Program-made: the position numbers and the translations under genes
Shown here: positions 47,302 to 56,421 of the stretch, in pieces
Layout: every line of letters starts with the position of its first letter
Position numbering within the stretch: the first letter of the stretch is position 1
The notes under the pieces: model-generated
What the model saw: only the letters and a program-made list of their open reading frames with translations
Database searches by the model: none
What the model was told of the DNA's origin: nothing
Source: Pelolinea sp.
GTDB lineage: Bacteria; Chloroflexota; Anaerolineae; Anaerolineales; Anaerolineaceae
DNA: 63,422 bases
Assembly: GCA_030692365.1 (NCBI GenBank)
Contig: JAUYCC010000003.1
Coordinates: 1 to 63,422 of the forward strand
Direction of reading: 5' to 3'

Positions 47302-48255
47302 ATGCCTTCATTCTCTGTATCCGTACCCGGGAAAACAATCCTTTTTGGTGAGCACGCGGTCATCTATGGATATCCCGCAATAGCTGTGCCGCTGGATTTC
47401 ATTTCATTGAATATAAAAATTAGCGCACGTCCTAGTGAAAGCGATATATTAATTATCAATAAAAATAAAGGGGAAAAAGTTCTTCTCGAAGATCTAAAGC
47501 CGGATCACACCTATAGAACCGCGATTAATTCAATTTTTAATGCTTTACAGATAAAAAGACTGCCTGCGCTACTAATTGGTATATCCTCAACAATACCCAT
47601 TTCATCCGGGCTTGGTTCAAGCGCAGCCTTCGCAGTATGTTTAACCAGGGCTATCTCAGGCTTTTTAGGATTTAAGCTCAATAATGACCAAATTAATGAA
47701 ATCGCTTTCAAAATTGAATCCTATCAACATGGCACCCCTTCGGGAATAGACAACACGGTAATTACTTACAATGAACCTCTCTTTTTCAAAAAAGGATATC
47801 CTCCATCCTTTTTGGAAATAAAGTCTCCCATAATACTGATTATCGCTGATACAGGGTTACGCTCAATAACCAAAGAAACTGTTGCTGAAGTAAAAAAGAA
47901 CAAAGAAGCTAATCCTGATGTGTTTAATAAAATATTTGAAGAAATAGGAAATGTCGCTAATTATGCAAAAAAGCTACTTGAGGCAGGCGATTCGGAAACT
48001 CTGGGTAAGCTGATGTCTAAGAATCATACCTTGCTCAAGCAGCTGGGCGTTTCATGCGGCGAATTAGATCATATGGTCGAGATTGCAGTAAGTAATGGCG
48101 CGCTCGGCGCTAAATTATGCGGAAGCGGCAAAGGCGGGAATATTGTCGCCATCGTTGATGATATTCGCGCTGAATCTATCAAATCTGCATTGTTAAAAAA
48201 TGGCGCAATCAATTGCTTTATCTCCAAAATAACGGCTAAACCAAAGGTGTTCTAA
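47302..48255 (+). CDS. mvk: mevalonate kinase
   Basis: GHMP kinase, 317 residues from ATG 47302. The frame is open from 47254, but that start would lie inside the upstream gene and the extra residues are not family-like. The N-terminal P-G-K-T-I-L-F-G-E-H-A-V-I-Y-G is the mevalonate kinase signature; P-I-S-S-G-L-G-S-S-A-A is the ATP loop; G-T-P-S-G-I-D-N holds the catalytic Asp; K-L-C-G-S-G-K-G-G is motif 3. It makes 5-phosphomevalonate in the mevalonate route to isoprenoids. Its stop overlaps the next start as TAATG. Confidence 0.94.
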   Translation: MPSFSVSVPGKTILFGEHAVIYGYPAIAVPLDFISLNIKISARPSESDILIINKNKGEKVLLEDLKPDHTYRTAINSIFNALQIKRLPALLIGISSTIPISSGLGSSAAFAVCLTRAISGFLGFKLNNDQINEIAFKIESYQHGTPSGIDNTVITYNEPLFFKKGYPPSFLEIKSPIILIIADTGLRSITKETVAEVKKNKEANPDVFNKIFEEIGNVANYAKKLLEAGDSETLGKLMSKNHTLLKQLGVSCGELDHMVEIAVSNGALGAKLCGSGKGGNIVAIVDDIRAESIKSALLKNGAINCFISKITAKPKVF

Positions 48256-49049
48256 TGCTGGTTTTTCTAAAACTAGGTGGATCTTTGATTACTGATAAGG
48301 ATCGGCCTTATACAGCGCGGTTTGATGTAATAAAAAGAACCGCAGAAGAAATTAATAAGGCAATAAATGAGGATTCCGATTTAAAGGTGGTTTTAGGGCA
48401 TGGCTCTGGTTCGTTTGGTCATTTTGCAGCGATGGAATCAGGATTTAAAGAAGGCGCTTCAACTAAAAGCCAATGGCTTGGATTTCAAAGAGTCTGGCAG
48501 GCAGCCCATGAACTAAATGATATTTTTATAGGGGAATACAACAAATCAGGACTTCCGGTAGTTTCATTCCCTCCATCAACGTCGATTTCGGCCGATAATA
48601 AGAAAATCCTGGAATGGAATACATTTCCAATTAGAACCGCATTGGTTAACAACCTTATACCAGTTGTATTTGGCGATACGATTTTTGACCTTTCACTAGG
48701 TGGTGTTATTTTATCGACAGAAGAACTTTTCCTGTTTCTGATTGACAAATTAAGCCCGGGAAGGATAATTTTGGCGGGTAAAGAACCAGGTGTTTGGGCA
48801 GATTTTCCTGAGAAGAAACATCTTATTCCAAAAATTACTCCGGAAAATTATGTCGGTGTCAATAAAAAGATAGCTTCTTCACAATCTATTGACGTTACAG
48901 GCGGAATGCAAAAGAAGGTTACTCTAATGCTTGAAGCGGTATCTACCAATCCAAATTTGTCTATTGAAATTATTACCGGTGAGATACCAGGGAATATTTA
49001 CAAGTCCCTAAAGGGCGTCAAAACAGGGACGATTATAGCTAACAAATAA
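48255..49049 (+). CDS. isopentenyl phosphate kinase
   Basis: Amino-acid-kinase-fold enzyme, 264 residues, that phosphorylates isopentenyl phosphate to isopentenyl diphosphate. L-K-L-G-G-S-L-I-T-D-K is the N-terminal loop. H56 in G-H-G-S-G-S-F-G-H is the His diagnostic for IPK against other family kinases. F-G-D and D-V-T-G-G-M segments follow. Overlap with mevalonate kinase by one base (TAATG) supports a shared pathway: the archaeal-type mevalonate variant in which decarboxylation precedes the second phosphorylation. The phosphomevalonate decarboxylase is not in the window. Confidence 0.93.
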   Translation: MLVFLKLGGSLITDKDRPYTARFDVIKRTAEEINKAINEDSDLKVVLGHGSGSFGHFAAMESGFKEGASTKSQWLGFQRVWQAAHELNDIFIGEYNKSGLPVVSFPPSTSISADNKKILEWNTFPIRTALVNNLIPVVFGDTIFDLSLGGVILSTEELFLFLIDKLSPGRIILAGKEPGVWADFPEKKHLIPKITPENYVGVNKKIASSQSIDVTGGMQKKVTLMLEAVSTNPNLSIEIITGEIPGNIYKSLKGVKTGTIIANK

Positions 49050-49105
49050 TCTTGTTATTTCGTTTATAGTAAAATCACAAATTATTCACAACATGGAAAA
49101 AATTA

Positions 49106-49573
49106 ATGGAAGATGATATTTTCTTAACTGCTGCTGGAATAGAATCTCTAAAACAAGAGCTTGACCATCTTAAAAACACTGTCCGGAAGGAATTAGCCGT
49201 AAGATTAAGGGCGGCCATCCAAATGGGCGACCTCTCCGAAAACGCTGATTACATTAGTACAAAAGAGGAACAAGGATTTGTGGAAGGTCGTATCCAAGAA
49301 TTAGAACAAATATTAAAACACACTAAGGTTATTGAGAATTCAAACTCAAACCCGGATGTAATCCAAATCGGTTCCGAGGTAGTGGTACGTGAGGAAGGTT
49401 TTGAAGAGGAGACATTTAATATCATTGGATCCAAAGAAGCGAATCCTCAAAACGGAAAAATTTCTTACGAATCTCCCATTGGGAAGTCACTGCTTGGGCG
49501 CAGGGTAGGAGATATTGTCAGGGTTCCAACCCCTGGTGGATTCACCAATTTTATGGTCATCAAAATTAAATAA
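49106..49573 (+). CDS. greA: transcription elongation factor GreA
   Basis: A 155-residue transcript-cleavage factor that rescues backtracked RNA polymerase. The N-terminal coiled coil carries L-T-A-A-G-I-E-S-L-x-x-E-L and the tip acidic pair in M-G-D-L-S-E-N-A-D-Y. The C-terminal FKBP-like domain has I-G-S-x-E-A-x-P and the S-P-I-G-K-S-L-L-G-R-R-V-G-D signature. It follows isopentenyl phosphate kinase by 56 bp and is closed by a strong terminator that starts within its stop codon. Confidence 0.97.
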   Translation: MEDDIFLTAAGIESLKQELDHLKNTVRKELAVRLRAAIQMGDLSENADYISTKEEQGFVEGRIQELEQILKHTKVIENSNSNPDVIQIGSEVVVREEGFEEETFNIIGSKEANPQNGKISYESPIGKSLLGRRVGDIVRVPTPGGFTNFMVIKIK

Positions 49574-49602
49574 AAAGAACCCGGAAAACCGGGTTCTTTT
49601 TT
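49572..49602 (+). terminator. bidirectional intrinsic terminator
   Basis: AAGAACCCGG (49575-49584) pairs with CCGGGTTCTT (49589-49598) around AAAA, with T6 on the plus strand and T5 on the minus strand. It closes greA on one side and the rpsP-topA group on the other. Confidence 0.92.
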
Positions 49603-49607
49603 GTAAG

Positions 49608-50675
49608 TTATTTTGCCCAAACTGAGATTTCCAGAGTCAAACGGGAGAAATAGCTATTTTCGGGCAATGGGCCGCGTGCGTAAACCATATCCACAATCTT
49701 GGCTTCAAGTTGTAAAGATGCGGTTTCCATGACAAAACGCATTCCAGGTTCCACTACGATCGGTTCACCTTTTGAAAGAAGCCGCTGGCGAATGGCGGGG
49801 TCGTTATTCGCATGTTCGCTCATCAGCACCTTTGTAACCGTCTGGATATCATTCTTGTCAAACAGCCAAACCTCAAGGGCGGTTACTTTTTTAGGTTCGC
49901 CCACACCGATGGTTTCGGCTATTCCGACGCCACATTCTCCAAGAAATTCGCCATTGATGGAATCAATGCTGAAGGAATCATCATAGAGATCATCATTCTG
50001 CCGATAAGTGGTCATAAACTGAGAAAGTGGCGGTTCTTTTCGAGTAAAAGCTTCCGGCTCCTGGGCGGTCTTTACAGCAGCCTGTCTGGAATCAGGACGT
50101 GACTTCTTTATCTTTGGCTGGTTTCCACCGGCTGATTTGCCTTTTTTAACCATCAGGAAGACAAAGACACCGCCTACAATAAGAGTAAGAGCCATTAGAA
50201 TCACGAGAGGAATTATTGAGAATCCACCCTCTTTCGGCTGTTCAGTTGGCAGTTGAGCTACAACTTCAGGGGTAACGCCTTCCGCAGTTGTCACAGGAAC
50301 TTCTGAAGATTGTGTGCCTTCTGCCTGAGGAACAGCCTGTATAGTTACAATTTCCCCAAAGGCTTTAATTTCTTTACCGGAAGAAAAACGGCAAACCGCT
50401 GGAGTGAGCGTTTCTAACAAATCGTGTCCTTTTTCGCCCAGACCTTGCCATCGCAATTGAACCAGTTCATTATCCTGATTGCGAATATAGGAATCAATTG
50501 TCATGCACAGATAATCGCGCTGATAATCAATTTGAAGATCGTCAGGACCCGCATCCAACCATTGGAGTGGCCACAAGCCCCATCCCAGGACAACCAGGCC
50601 AATGATCAACCCTAATACTAGACCTGCTATACCTAAGGCGATAGGTTTCTTAATAAAACTTTTTATTTTTTCCAT
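49608..50675 (-). CDS. two-helix membrane protein of unknown function
   Basis: A 355-residue protein I do not recognise. A hydrophobic helix at about 12-36 is followed by an outside domain of about 110 residues that contains two Cys, a Pro/Thr/Glu-rich stretch, a second helix (about 151-174), a basic segment and a C-terminal cytoplasmic domain of about 150 residues with Y-D-D-S-F-S-I-D-S-I and V-W-L-F-D-K-N-D. The two-helix layout with domains on both sides suggests an envelope or signalling protein. It is the last gene of the rpsP-topA group and ends at a terminator. Confidence 0.75.
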   Translation of the reverse strand: MEKIKSFIKKPIALGIAGLVLGLIIGLVVLGWGLWPLQWLDAGPDDLQIDYQRDYLCMTIDSYIRNQDNELVQLRWQGLGEKGHDLLETLTPAVCRFSSGKEIKAFGEIVTIQAVPQAEGTQSSEVPVTTAEGVTPEVVAQLPTEQPKEGGFSIIPLVILMALTLIVGGVFVFLMVKKGKSAGGNQPKIKKSRPDSRQAAVKTAQEPEAFTRKEPPLSQFMTTYRQNDDLYDDSFSIDSINGEFLGECGVGIAETIGVGEPKKVTALEVWLFDKNDIQTVTKVLMSEHANNDPAIRQRLLSKGEPIVVEPGMRFVMETASLQLEAKIVDMVYARGPLPENSYFSRLTLEISVWAK

Positions 50676-50727
50676 AGCTACCTCTCCTGATAAATTACCT
50701 TATTCATTGTCAATAATAGTGCAAGTT

Positions 50728-53031
50728 TTATGCCGTTCCTTCTAACTCAAATGCATTTGACAAGAATGTCTCATTGCATTGGATGCAAAACACTTCAGTC
50801 TTATTCTTAATTGTTAAAAGGCCACCGCAATTAGGGCAGGCTGCTTTAATGGGCTTTTTCCAAGATGTGAAATCACAGTTCGGGTAATTGGCGCACCCGT
50901 AGAAAATTCTGCCCTTACGTGATTTTCGAATTACAATATCCCCATTGTCTTTAGGACATTGGATACCAATTTTTTCAAGGAATGGTTCTGTATATTTGCA
51001 AACCGGGTAAGTGCTGCAACTGATAAATTTCCCAAATCGTCCCCACTTCACAATTAAATCACTTCCACAAAGTGGGCAGGGTTTATCAATTTTTTCCGGT
51101 TCCATTTTTGTCTCAGGCATCATTTCCTGAGCATGTTTCAGTTTAGGTTCAAAGGAACCATAGAACTCACTAATAACAGCCTGCCAGTTTCGTTTTCCAC
51201 CTGCGATTTCATCAAGATCTTCTTCCATATGGGCTGTGAAATCCACTCCCAGAACATCCGGAAAGTATTCCACCAACAGATCATTCACAACAAACCCGGT
51301 TTCGGTAGGGATCAGGCGTTTACCATCCCGTTCCACATATCCGCGGGCTTGAATTGTGGAAATAATAGGTGCATAAGTAGATGGCCTGCCAATACCGTAT
51401 TCTTCTAGCGCCTGAACCAATGATGCTTCTGTGTAACGCGGAGGTGGCTGAGTGAAATGCTGCTCAGGCAGGAGGCGAATTAATTGCAGATCATCGCTAT
51501 CTTTTAATCCTTCAGGCAAATCAAGTGTTTCATTATCTTTTTTGGCATCATCATCCGCCGCTTCTTCATAAAGAACCAAAAAACCGGGGAATTGGAGCTT
51601 GGAACCTGTTGCGCGCAATAAATAGCTGTGGTGCTTGGTAAGTCCATTCACTTCGATAGACAGTGTTTCATAAACCGCTGATTCCATCTGGGATGCGACG
51701 AATCTTCTCCAGATCAGTTGGTAAAGCTTAAATTGCTCGGGGGTAAGAATATTCTGAACCGCATCAGGAGTTCTCGTAACCAGAGTAGGCCTTACAGCTT
51801 CATGGGCTTCCTGCGCCTGGGCTGCTTTGGTTTTATGCATTATCGGTGAAGCAGGTAAATACTTGTCGCCATGTGCACCTCGAATATATTCTCTAACCTG
51901 TTCCAAAGCGATCGCAGATACAGTTGTCGAGTCTGTGCGCATATAGGTAATCAAACCGGTGGATCCACCCTCACCCAAGTCAATTCCTTCATATAATTGC
52001 TGGGCAATTCGCATCGTTCTTTTAGCGGTAAAACCAAGTTGGCGTGAGGCTTGCTGCTGCAGTGTACTGGTTGTAAAGGGCGGGAATGGATTTCGGGTGC
52101 GAGTCCCACGTTTAATTTTCGAGACGGAATATTTTGCATTCTGCATATCCTTGATGATTCCGTCAACCACATTATTGGTTGGAAGCTGTGGCTCCAGATT
52201 GTCAACTTTTACAAGATGTGCAATGAATTTCTTTTTGTTGGATTCGGGTTTAAATTCCGCGTCTATAGACCAGTATTCTTGTGGAATAAACGCTTCTATT
52301 TCCCGTTCTCGCTCGATGATCAGTCTCAAAGTAACAGACTGGACTCTGCCAGCTGATAATCTGCTTCGTACTTTCTCCCAAAGCAAGGGGGTAAGGTTAT
52401 AACCAACCAGCCTGTCCAGAATCCTGCGCGCCTGTTGGGCATCCACCAAATCTTGGTTAATATTTCTGGGTTGAGAGAATGCTTCCGCAATTGCAGGTTT
52501 GGTGATTTCATGAAAAACAACACGCTTTACGCGCGGTTTTTCAAGTTCAGCAGCTTCAATCAAGTGCCAGGCTATGGCTTCACCTTCACGATCAGGGTCA
52601 GTTGCCAGGTAAATTTCTTCTGCAGTTTTTGCTTCGGCTTTTAGTTCTTTAACCACAGTCCGTTTTTCATTTGGAACGCGATACTTCGGTTCAAATCCGT
52701 TTTCTACATCAACAGATAGTTGTGAACGGAGCAAATCCCTAACGTGACCAACCGATGCTCGCACAGTGAATCCTTTTCCAAGAAAATTCCCTATAGTTCG
52801 CGCTTTTGCAGGTGATTCGACAATCACCAGCTTCCCATCGCGTTTTTTCTGAACGGTAATAATCTCTGGAGGTGTAAGTCCATCATGAGATTCTGTTTTA
52901 CCCATACGGTACATTTTTTTACCGCAAACAGGGCAGACACCTGTTGTGACAGGCGTTCCTTTGGCATTAAAACCTGCCAATGGATTTTGAATTTCTCGTT
53001 TCTCTTTACACTTTCCACAATAGGTTTCCAA
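50728..53031 (-). CDS. topA: DNA topoisomerase I with extra N-terminal zinc ribbon
   Basis: Type IA topoisomerase, 767 residues. The TOPRIM domain begins at about 66 (L-V-I-V-E-S-P-A-K-A) and has T-D-P-D-R-E-G-E-A. The active-site Tyr is in L-I-T-Y-M-R-T-D-S. Three C-terminal Cys4 zinc ribbons follow from about 655. Unusually, about 65 residues precede TOPRIM and form a Cys4 zinc ribbon (C-G-K-C ... C-P-V-C). There is no internal Met near the usual start that would drop it and keep the core complete, apart from one at about 43. It is 8 bp after the manC-like gene. Confidence 0.96.
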   Translation of the reverse strand: METYCGKCKEKREIQNPLAGFNAKGTPVTTGVCPVCGKKMYRMGKTESHDGLTPPEIITVQKKRDGKLVIVESPAKARTIGNFLGKGFTVRASVGHVRDLLRSQLSVDVENGFEPKYRVPNEKRTVVKELKAEAKTAEEIYLATDPDREGEAIAWHLIEAAELEKPRVKRVVFHEITKPAIAEAFSQPRNINQDLVDAQQARRILDRLVGYNLTPLLWEKVRSRLSAGRVQSVTLRLIIEREREIEAFIPQEYWSIDAEFKPESNKKKFIAHLVKVDNLEPQLPTNNVVDGIIKDMQNAKYSVSKIKRGTRTRNPFPPFTTSTLQQQASRQLGFTAKRTMRIAQQLYEGIDLGEGGSTGLITYMRTDSTTVSAIALEQVREYIRGAHGDKYLPASPIMHKTKAAQAQEAHEAVRPTLVTRTPDAVQNILTPEQFKLYQLIWRRFVASQMESAVYETLSIEVNGLTKHHSYLLRATGSKLQFPGFLVLYEEAADDDAKKDNETLDLPEGLKDSDDLQLIRLLPEQHFTQPPPRYTEASLVQALEEYGIGRPSTYAPIISTIQARGYVERDGKRLIPTETGFVVNDLLVEYFPDVLGVDFTAHMEEDLDEIAGGKRNWQAVISEFYGSFEPKLKHAQEMMPETKMEPEKIDKPCPLCGSDLIVKWGRFGKFISCSTYPVCKYTEPFLEKIGIQCPKDNGDIVIRKSRKGRIFYGCANYPNCDFTSWKKPIKAACPNCGGLLTIKNKTEVFCIQCNETFLSNAFELEGTA

Positions 53032-53039
53032 TGTAGCTC

Positions 53040-54122
53040 CTATAAAAATCGATCCAGGTTTTTATTTTTTATTTCTTCAATTACCTGCTTTATCCGCTGG
53101 GTTTCACCCTTTTTGCAGACCAGTAAAGCTTTTTCTGTATCAATAATCACAAGGTCTTCAACTCCCAAGGATGCGATTATTTTATTGTCATTTTCGCCAA
53201 AGAGAAGAATGTCTTTTGAATCAATCAAAACTGAATTCTTATTTTTTATCACATTTCCGGAATTATTTGGAGGCAAAAATTCATAAAGTGAATCCCAGCA
53301 TCCCACATCATTCCACCCAAGAGATTCAGCCTTTAGCATCAAAACATCTTCTGCTTTTTCCATGATGCCATAATCAATGGTCTCTGGTTTGATTGAAGAC
53401 CAAATATCAAGGAATTTATCGCGAAAATCAGTTTTATTGAAAAGATCCGTTATTAGATTCAGTTTTGAGTAAAGGTCAAGCATTTGGCGTTTGAATTCCT
53501 TAAGGATTCTATCCGCCCGCCAGATAAACATCCCTGAATTCCAATAATAGCTACCATCCTGCAAATATTGGGACGCTGTTTTTTCATCAGGTTTTTCTAC
53601 AAATTTTTCAACTATAAAGGCATCGGCGAGGTTTAATTTATTGCCCGTTTTTATATATCCATATCCAGTCGCCGCATAGGTTGATTCAATACCGATGGTA
53701 ATCAAGTGATTTTGATCGGCAAGGATATAGGCTGACTTTAAAAGATCATGAAATAAAGGCACATTTTCAATAATGTGGTCAGCGGTCAATACTGCCATAA
53801 CCGCATCTGTATTCTTTCCCAAAAGATTTATCGCAGCCAGACCAACAACAGAAGCTGTTCCCCTTGGTTGAGGTTCAATTATGAATTGGTCCAGAGATAA
53901 TTCAGGCACTTGCTCGCGCAAGGCAGGCACTTGGTCGGCAATCGTGACAACATAAATATTTTCCTGCTTGAATAGACCTTTAAGTCTATCAATCGCAAGA
54001 GTAAAAAGTGATTTATTATCTTGAAAATTTAAAAGCTGTTTAGGCCGACTTTTTGTTGAAAGCGGCCATAACCTCGTCCCACCTCCCCCTGCCATAATTA
54101 CAGCATAATAGTTGTCGTTCAT
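53040..54122 (-). CDS. manC: mannose-1-phosphate guanylyltransferase
   Basis: Nucleotidyltransferase that makes GDP-mannose from mannose-1-phosphate and GTP. The 360-residue protein has the signature G-G-G-G-T-R-L-W-P-L-S-T-K-S-R-P-K-Q at 12-29, T-A-D-H-I as metal site, F-V-E-K-P-D and N-S-G-M-F-I-W. It lacks the fused isomerase domain of larger ManC proteins. GDP-mannose would feed mannosyl glycans or polyprenyl-phosphate-mannose, the usual donor of the GT-C proteins elsewhere in the window. Its start overlaps dprA by 4 bp. Confidence 0.93.
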   Translation of the reverse strand: MNDNYYAVIMAGGGGTRLWPLSTKSRPKQLLNFQDNKSLFTLAIDRLKGLFKQENIYVVTIADQVPALREQVPELSLDQFIIEPQPRGTASVVGLAAINLLGKNTDAVMAVLTADHIIENVPLFHDLLKSAYILADQNHLITIGIESTYAATGYGYIKTGNKLNLADAFIVEKFVEKPDEKTASQYLQDGSYYWNSGMFIWRADRILKEFKRQMLDLYSKLNLITDLFNKTDFRDKFLDIWSSIKPETIDYGIMEKAEDVLMLKAESLGWNDVGCWDSLYEFLPPNNSGNVIKNKNSVLIDSKDILLFGENDNKIIASLGVEDLVIIDTEKALLVCKKGETQRIKQVIEEIKNKNLDRFL

Positions 54123-55228
54123 TCAACCTCATATTGCGCCATGTCGTCGCCAATAGAAATATAAGTCAAATTTCCAACTTTTCGGACAATTCCTTTAAGC
54201 TCCATCATTACCAAAGCAGCAGAGACTTTTTCCATGGATAAGCCAGTGGCGGTTTTAATTTCATCGATGTGCAAAGGTTCTTCTTTAATAACGCTGGAAA
54301 GCAATTCCTCAACCTCATCTTTTTGAATTACTTTTTTAGCATAACGGTATTCCTCAACCTGGGTTAGATCGAGCGCCGCCAGTAATTCATTAAAATCAGT
54401 TAAGGGCAGCGCGCCATCACGGATCAATCGATTTGTCCCCTTGCTTCTGGGGGCATATATTGAGCCTGGTACAGCAAAAACTTCCCTTCCTTGATTTGCC
54501 GCGAATTCCGCTGTGATCAAAGCGCCGCTTTTCTCACCCGCTTCAATAATAACTGATGCGAGCGACAGCCCGGAGATGATTCTATTGCGCGGGGGAAAAT
54601 TAATTCCTTCAGGCAGGGTTCCTGGGTAATAATCGCTGACAAGTGCTCCTTGTTCCTGAATTCGTTGGGAAAGCGCACGGTGTTCAGGTGGATAAACGAT
54701 ATCAACACCACACCCCAGTACTGCCAATGTTCTCCCGCCCGCATCCAATGTGGCGTCATGCGCAATTGAATCAATTCCCCGAGCGAGCCCGCTGATAACA
54801 GTGATCCCGTTTCTGGCGAGTAAACTGGAAAGCTCAATCGTAACCTGCCGGCCGTAAGCAGTTAGATGTCTGGTCCCAACAATCGCGACTGCAAAATTAT
54901 CTGAATCTTCAAATGATCCTTTAATATAAAGGACAGGCGGTGGCTGTTCTATTGTCTTTAATTTCTGAGGATAATTTTCATCATTTATTGTTACAACTTG
55001 TATACCTTTTTCAAGGATGCGGTTGTATTCATCATCCAGGTTTATTGACACCCTCACCTGAATAAATGATTTTGCGGCTTTCGGGTTTAGTCCTGCTTCC
55101 AAAAGAGCATTTTCTGAAGCCGTCCAGGCTACCGACAGGTCACCAAAATATTTAAGAAGTTTTCTGGTCTTTACAGAACCAATCCCGCGAATTTTGTTAA
55201 ATCCTACCCAAAAAACTTTCGGATCCAT
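54119..55228 (-). CDS. dprA: DNA processing protein DprA
   Basis: Single-stranded-DNA-binding RecA loader for natural transformation and recombination. Of 369 residues, an N-terminal SAM/HhH-like region (R-G-I-G-S-V-K-T-R, about 14-60) is followed by the Rossmann-like DprA fold with V-G-T-R-H-L-T-A-Y-G, I-S-G-L-A-R-G-I-D and F-P-P-R-N-R-I-I-S-G-L-S. A C-terminal winged-helix domain (about 300-360) completes it. It starts in the stop codon region of rimM (shared base 55228), so it belongs to the rpsP group. Confidence 0.95.
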   Translation of the reverse strand: MDPKVFWVGFNKIRGIGSVKTRKLLKYFGDLSVAWTASENALLEAGLNPKAAKSFIQVRVSINLDDEYNRILEKGIQVVTINDENYPQKLKTIEQPPPVLYIKGSFEDSDNFAVAIVGTRHLTAYGRQVTIELSSLLARNGITVISGLARGIDSIAHDATLDAGGRTLAVLGCGVDIVYPPEHRALSQRIQEQGALVSDYYPGTLPEGINFPPRNRIISGLSLASVIIEAGEKSGALITAEFAANQGREVFAVPGSIYAPRSKGTNRLIRDGALPLTDFNELLAALDLTQVEEYRYAKKVIQKDEVEELLSSVIKEEPLHIDEIKTATGLSMEKVSAALVMMELKGIVRKVGNLTYISIGDDMAQYEVE

Positions 55229-55803
55229 TATTTATCCCATTCCGGCGGTTTAATGATCATCAGTTTTGATTCTAAATCAATTTTTTGGATAACTGATTTT
55301 ATAGCCGGGATCAAGATGTCTTTATTTCCTTCTTTTGGAGTGATCACATAAACATCATTGGCACCTGTAACCAAAATTTCGGTTAATATGCCAATAACAG
55401 CGCTTTTTTCATCTCTTACCTCAAGCCCAATGAGTTCATGGTGATAATATTCCTCATCATGCAATTCTGGCATGTTTTTAGATTCAAAATATAGATATGC
55501 GTTATTAAATGGCCAAAGGCTTTCAGGGTTTTCAAATCCCTCAAACCGGATCAAACCCAATTTCCCCGCAAACCTAAAGGATTTAACTGTTATCTTTTTA
55601 TATTTTTCACCAATAAAGACACCTATATCCTGGTTAAATAAATCCGGATAATCCGTTAAAACCTCAATCCACATCTCCCCATTTAAACCGTGTGACTTTC
55701 GAAGCTTGCCTGCAACTAAAAATTCAGGCTCACTTTTTTTCAGCGAGCCTGATTGATTAATATTCTTGTGACCCCTGGCTTTCATGGAAGGAAATCTTTT
55801 CAA
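55228..55803 (-). CDS. rimM: ribosome maturation factor RimM
   Basis: Assists 30S subunit assembly at the 16S rRNA head by binding uS19. In 191 residues, the N-terminal domain starts at about 29 (V-A-G-K-L-R-K-S-H-G-L-N-G-E) after an unusual 28-residue basic extension, and the PRC-barrel C-terminal domain has H-E-L-I-G-L-E-V and I-L-V-T-G-A-N-D-V-Y. The start overlaps the end of the KH gene by 4 bp. An internal Met at residue 7 would trim the extension only slightly. trmD, the usual neighbour, is absent here. Confidence 0.94.
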   Translation of the reverse strand: MKRFPSMKARGHKNINQSGSLKKSEPEFLVAGKLRKSHGLNGEMWIEVLTDYPDLFNQDIGVFIGEKYKKITVKSFRFAGKLGLIRFEGFENPESLWPFNNAYLYFESKNMPELHDEEYYHHELIGLEVRDEKSAVIGILTEILVTGANDVYVITPKEGNKDILIPAIKSVIQKIDLESKLMIIKPPEWDK

Positions 55804-56033
55804 GGTTCGATGATATCCAGAGAAACCTTTTTACCTTCGCGGGCAGCGGCAACTCGCAGCAATACGCGAATGGAATTTGCTACCCGTCCGCCTTTGCCTA
55901 TCACTCTTCCCATATCCTCTTTGGATACCTGCAACTCAACTACAATGCGCCCGCCTTCATCGATCTCTTTTACCACCACCTGCGATTTATCCTCTACAAG
56001 TTGGTTCGCGATGAACTCGACTAATTCTTTCAC
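55800..56033 (-). CDS. khpA: KH-domain RNA-binding protein KhpA
   Basis: A 77-residue single KH domain protein. The G-x-x-G loop is in V-I-G-K-G-G-R-V-A, preceded by V-S-K-E-D-M-G-R. KhpA is an RNA chaperone-like factor that in Firmicutes pairs with KhpB; its place between rpsP and rimM is conserved in many bacteria. It overlaps rimM by 4 bp and follows rpsP by 28 bp. Confidence 0.95.
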   Translation of the reverse strand: MKELVEFIANQLVEDKSQVVVKEIDEGGRIVVELQVSKEDMGRVIGKGGRVANSIRVLLRVAAAREGKKVSLDIIEP

Positions 56034-56061
56034 TTTTATTCCTTATTAAAATTCGAAAAAG

Positions 56062-56421
56062 TTATTCTTTTTTCTTTGGGGCTATATTGGTTTTGGAACT
56101 TACAACTCTTGAAGCGTAAACCTTTTTTGCTTCTTCAGCCAGAGTTTCAGCGGATTCGCCTGCTTTGAATTTGGCATATCTATCCATCAAGCCAACCTGG
56201 TTGAAAATTTGCTTAACAGAGTCGCTGGGTTGAGCGCCCTGGCTAAGCCATTGGAATACTTTGTCCTCTTTAAAATCAATTGTTGCAGGTTCTGTTCTGG
56301 GATTATAAAAACCAATAACCTCAAGAAATCTGCCGTCACGTGGTTTTTCTTTGTCCGCAGCAATAATTCTGTAACTCGGCTGGTTTCGGAGGCCAACCCG
56401 TCGTAATCTTAGTCTTACCAT
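56062..56421 (-). CDS. rpsP: 30S ribosomal protein bS16
   Basis: A 119-residue bS16. The N-terminal M-V-R-L-R-L-R-R-V-G and S-Y-R-I-I-A-A-D motif is clear, then D-G-R-F-L-E-V-I-G-F-Y-N-P and the W-L-x-x-G-A-Q-P-S-D. The C-terminal tail of about 35 residues beyond the conserved core ends in a basic patch. A strong Shine-Dalgarno site (GAGGAG) lies 9 bp before the ATG. It is the first gene of a group running through khpA, rimM, dprA, manC and topA. Confidence 0.97.
   Translation of the reverse strand: MVRLRLRRVGLRNQPSYRIIAADKEKPRDGRFLEVIGFYNPRTEPATIDFKEDKVFQWLSQGAQPSDSVKQIFNQVGLMDRYAKFKAGESAETLAEEAKKVYASRVVSSKTNIAPKKKE

Noticed and set aside
51959-52402. 147-codon plus-strand open frame
   Set aside because: Antisense to topA, whose conserved motifs explain the region.
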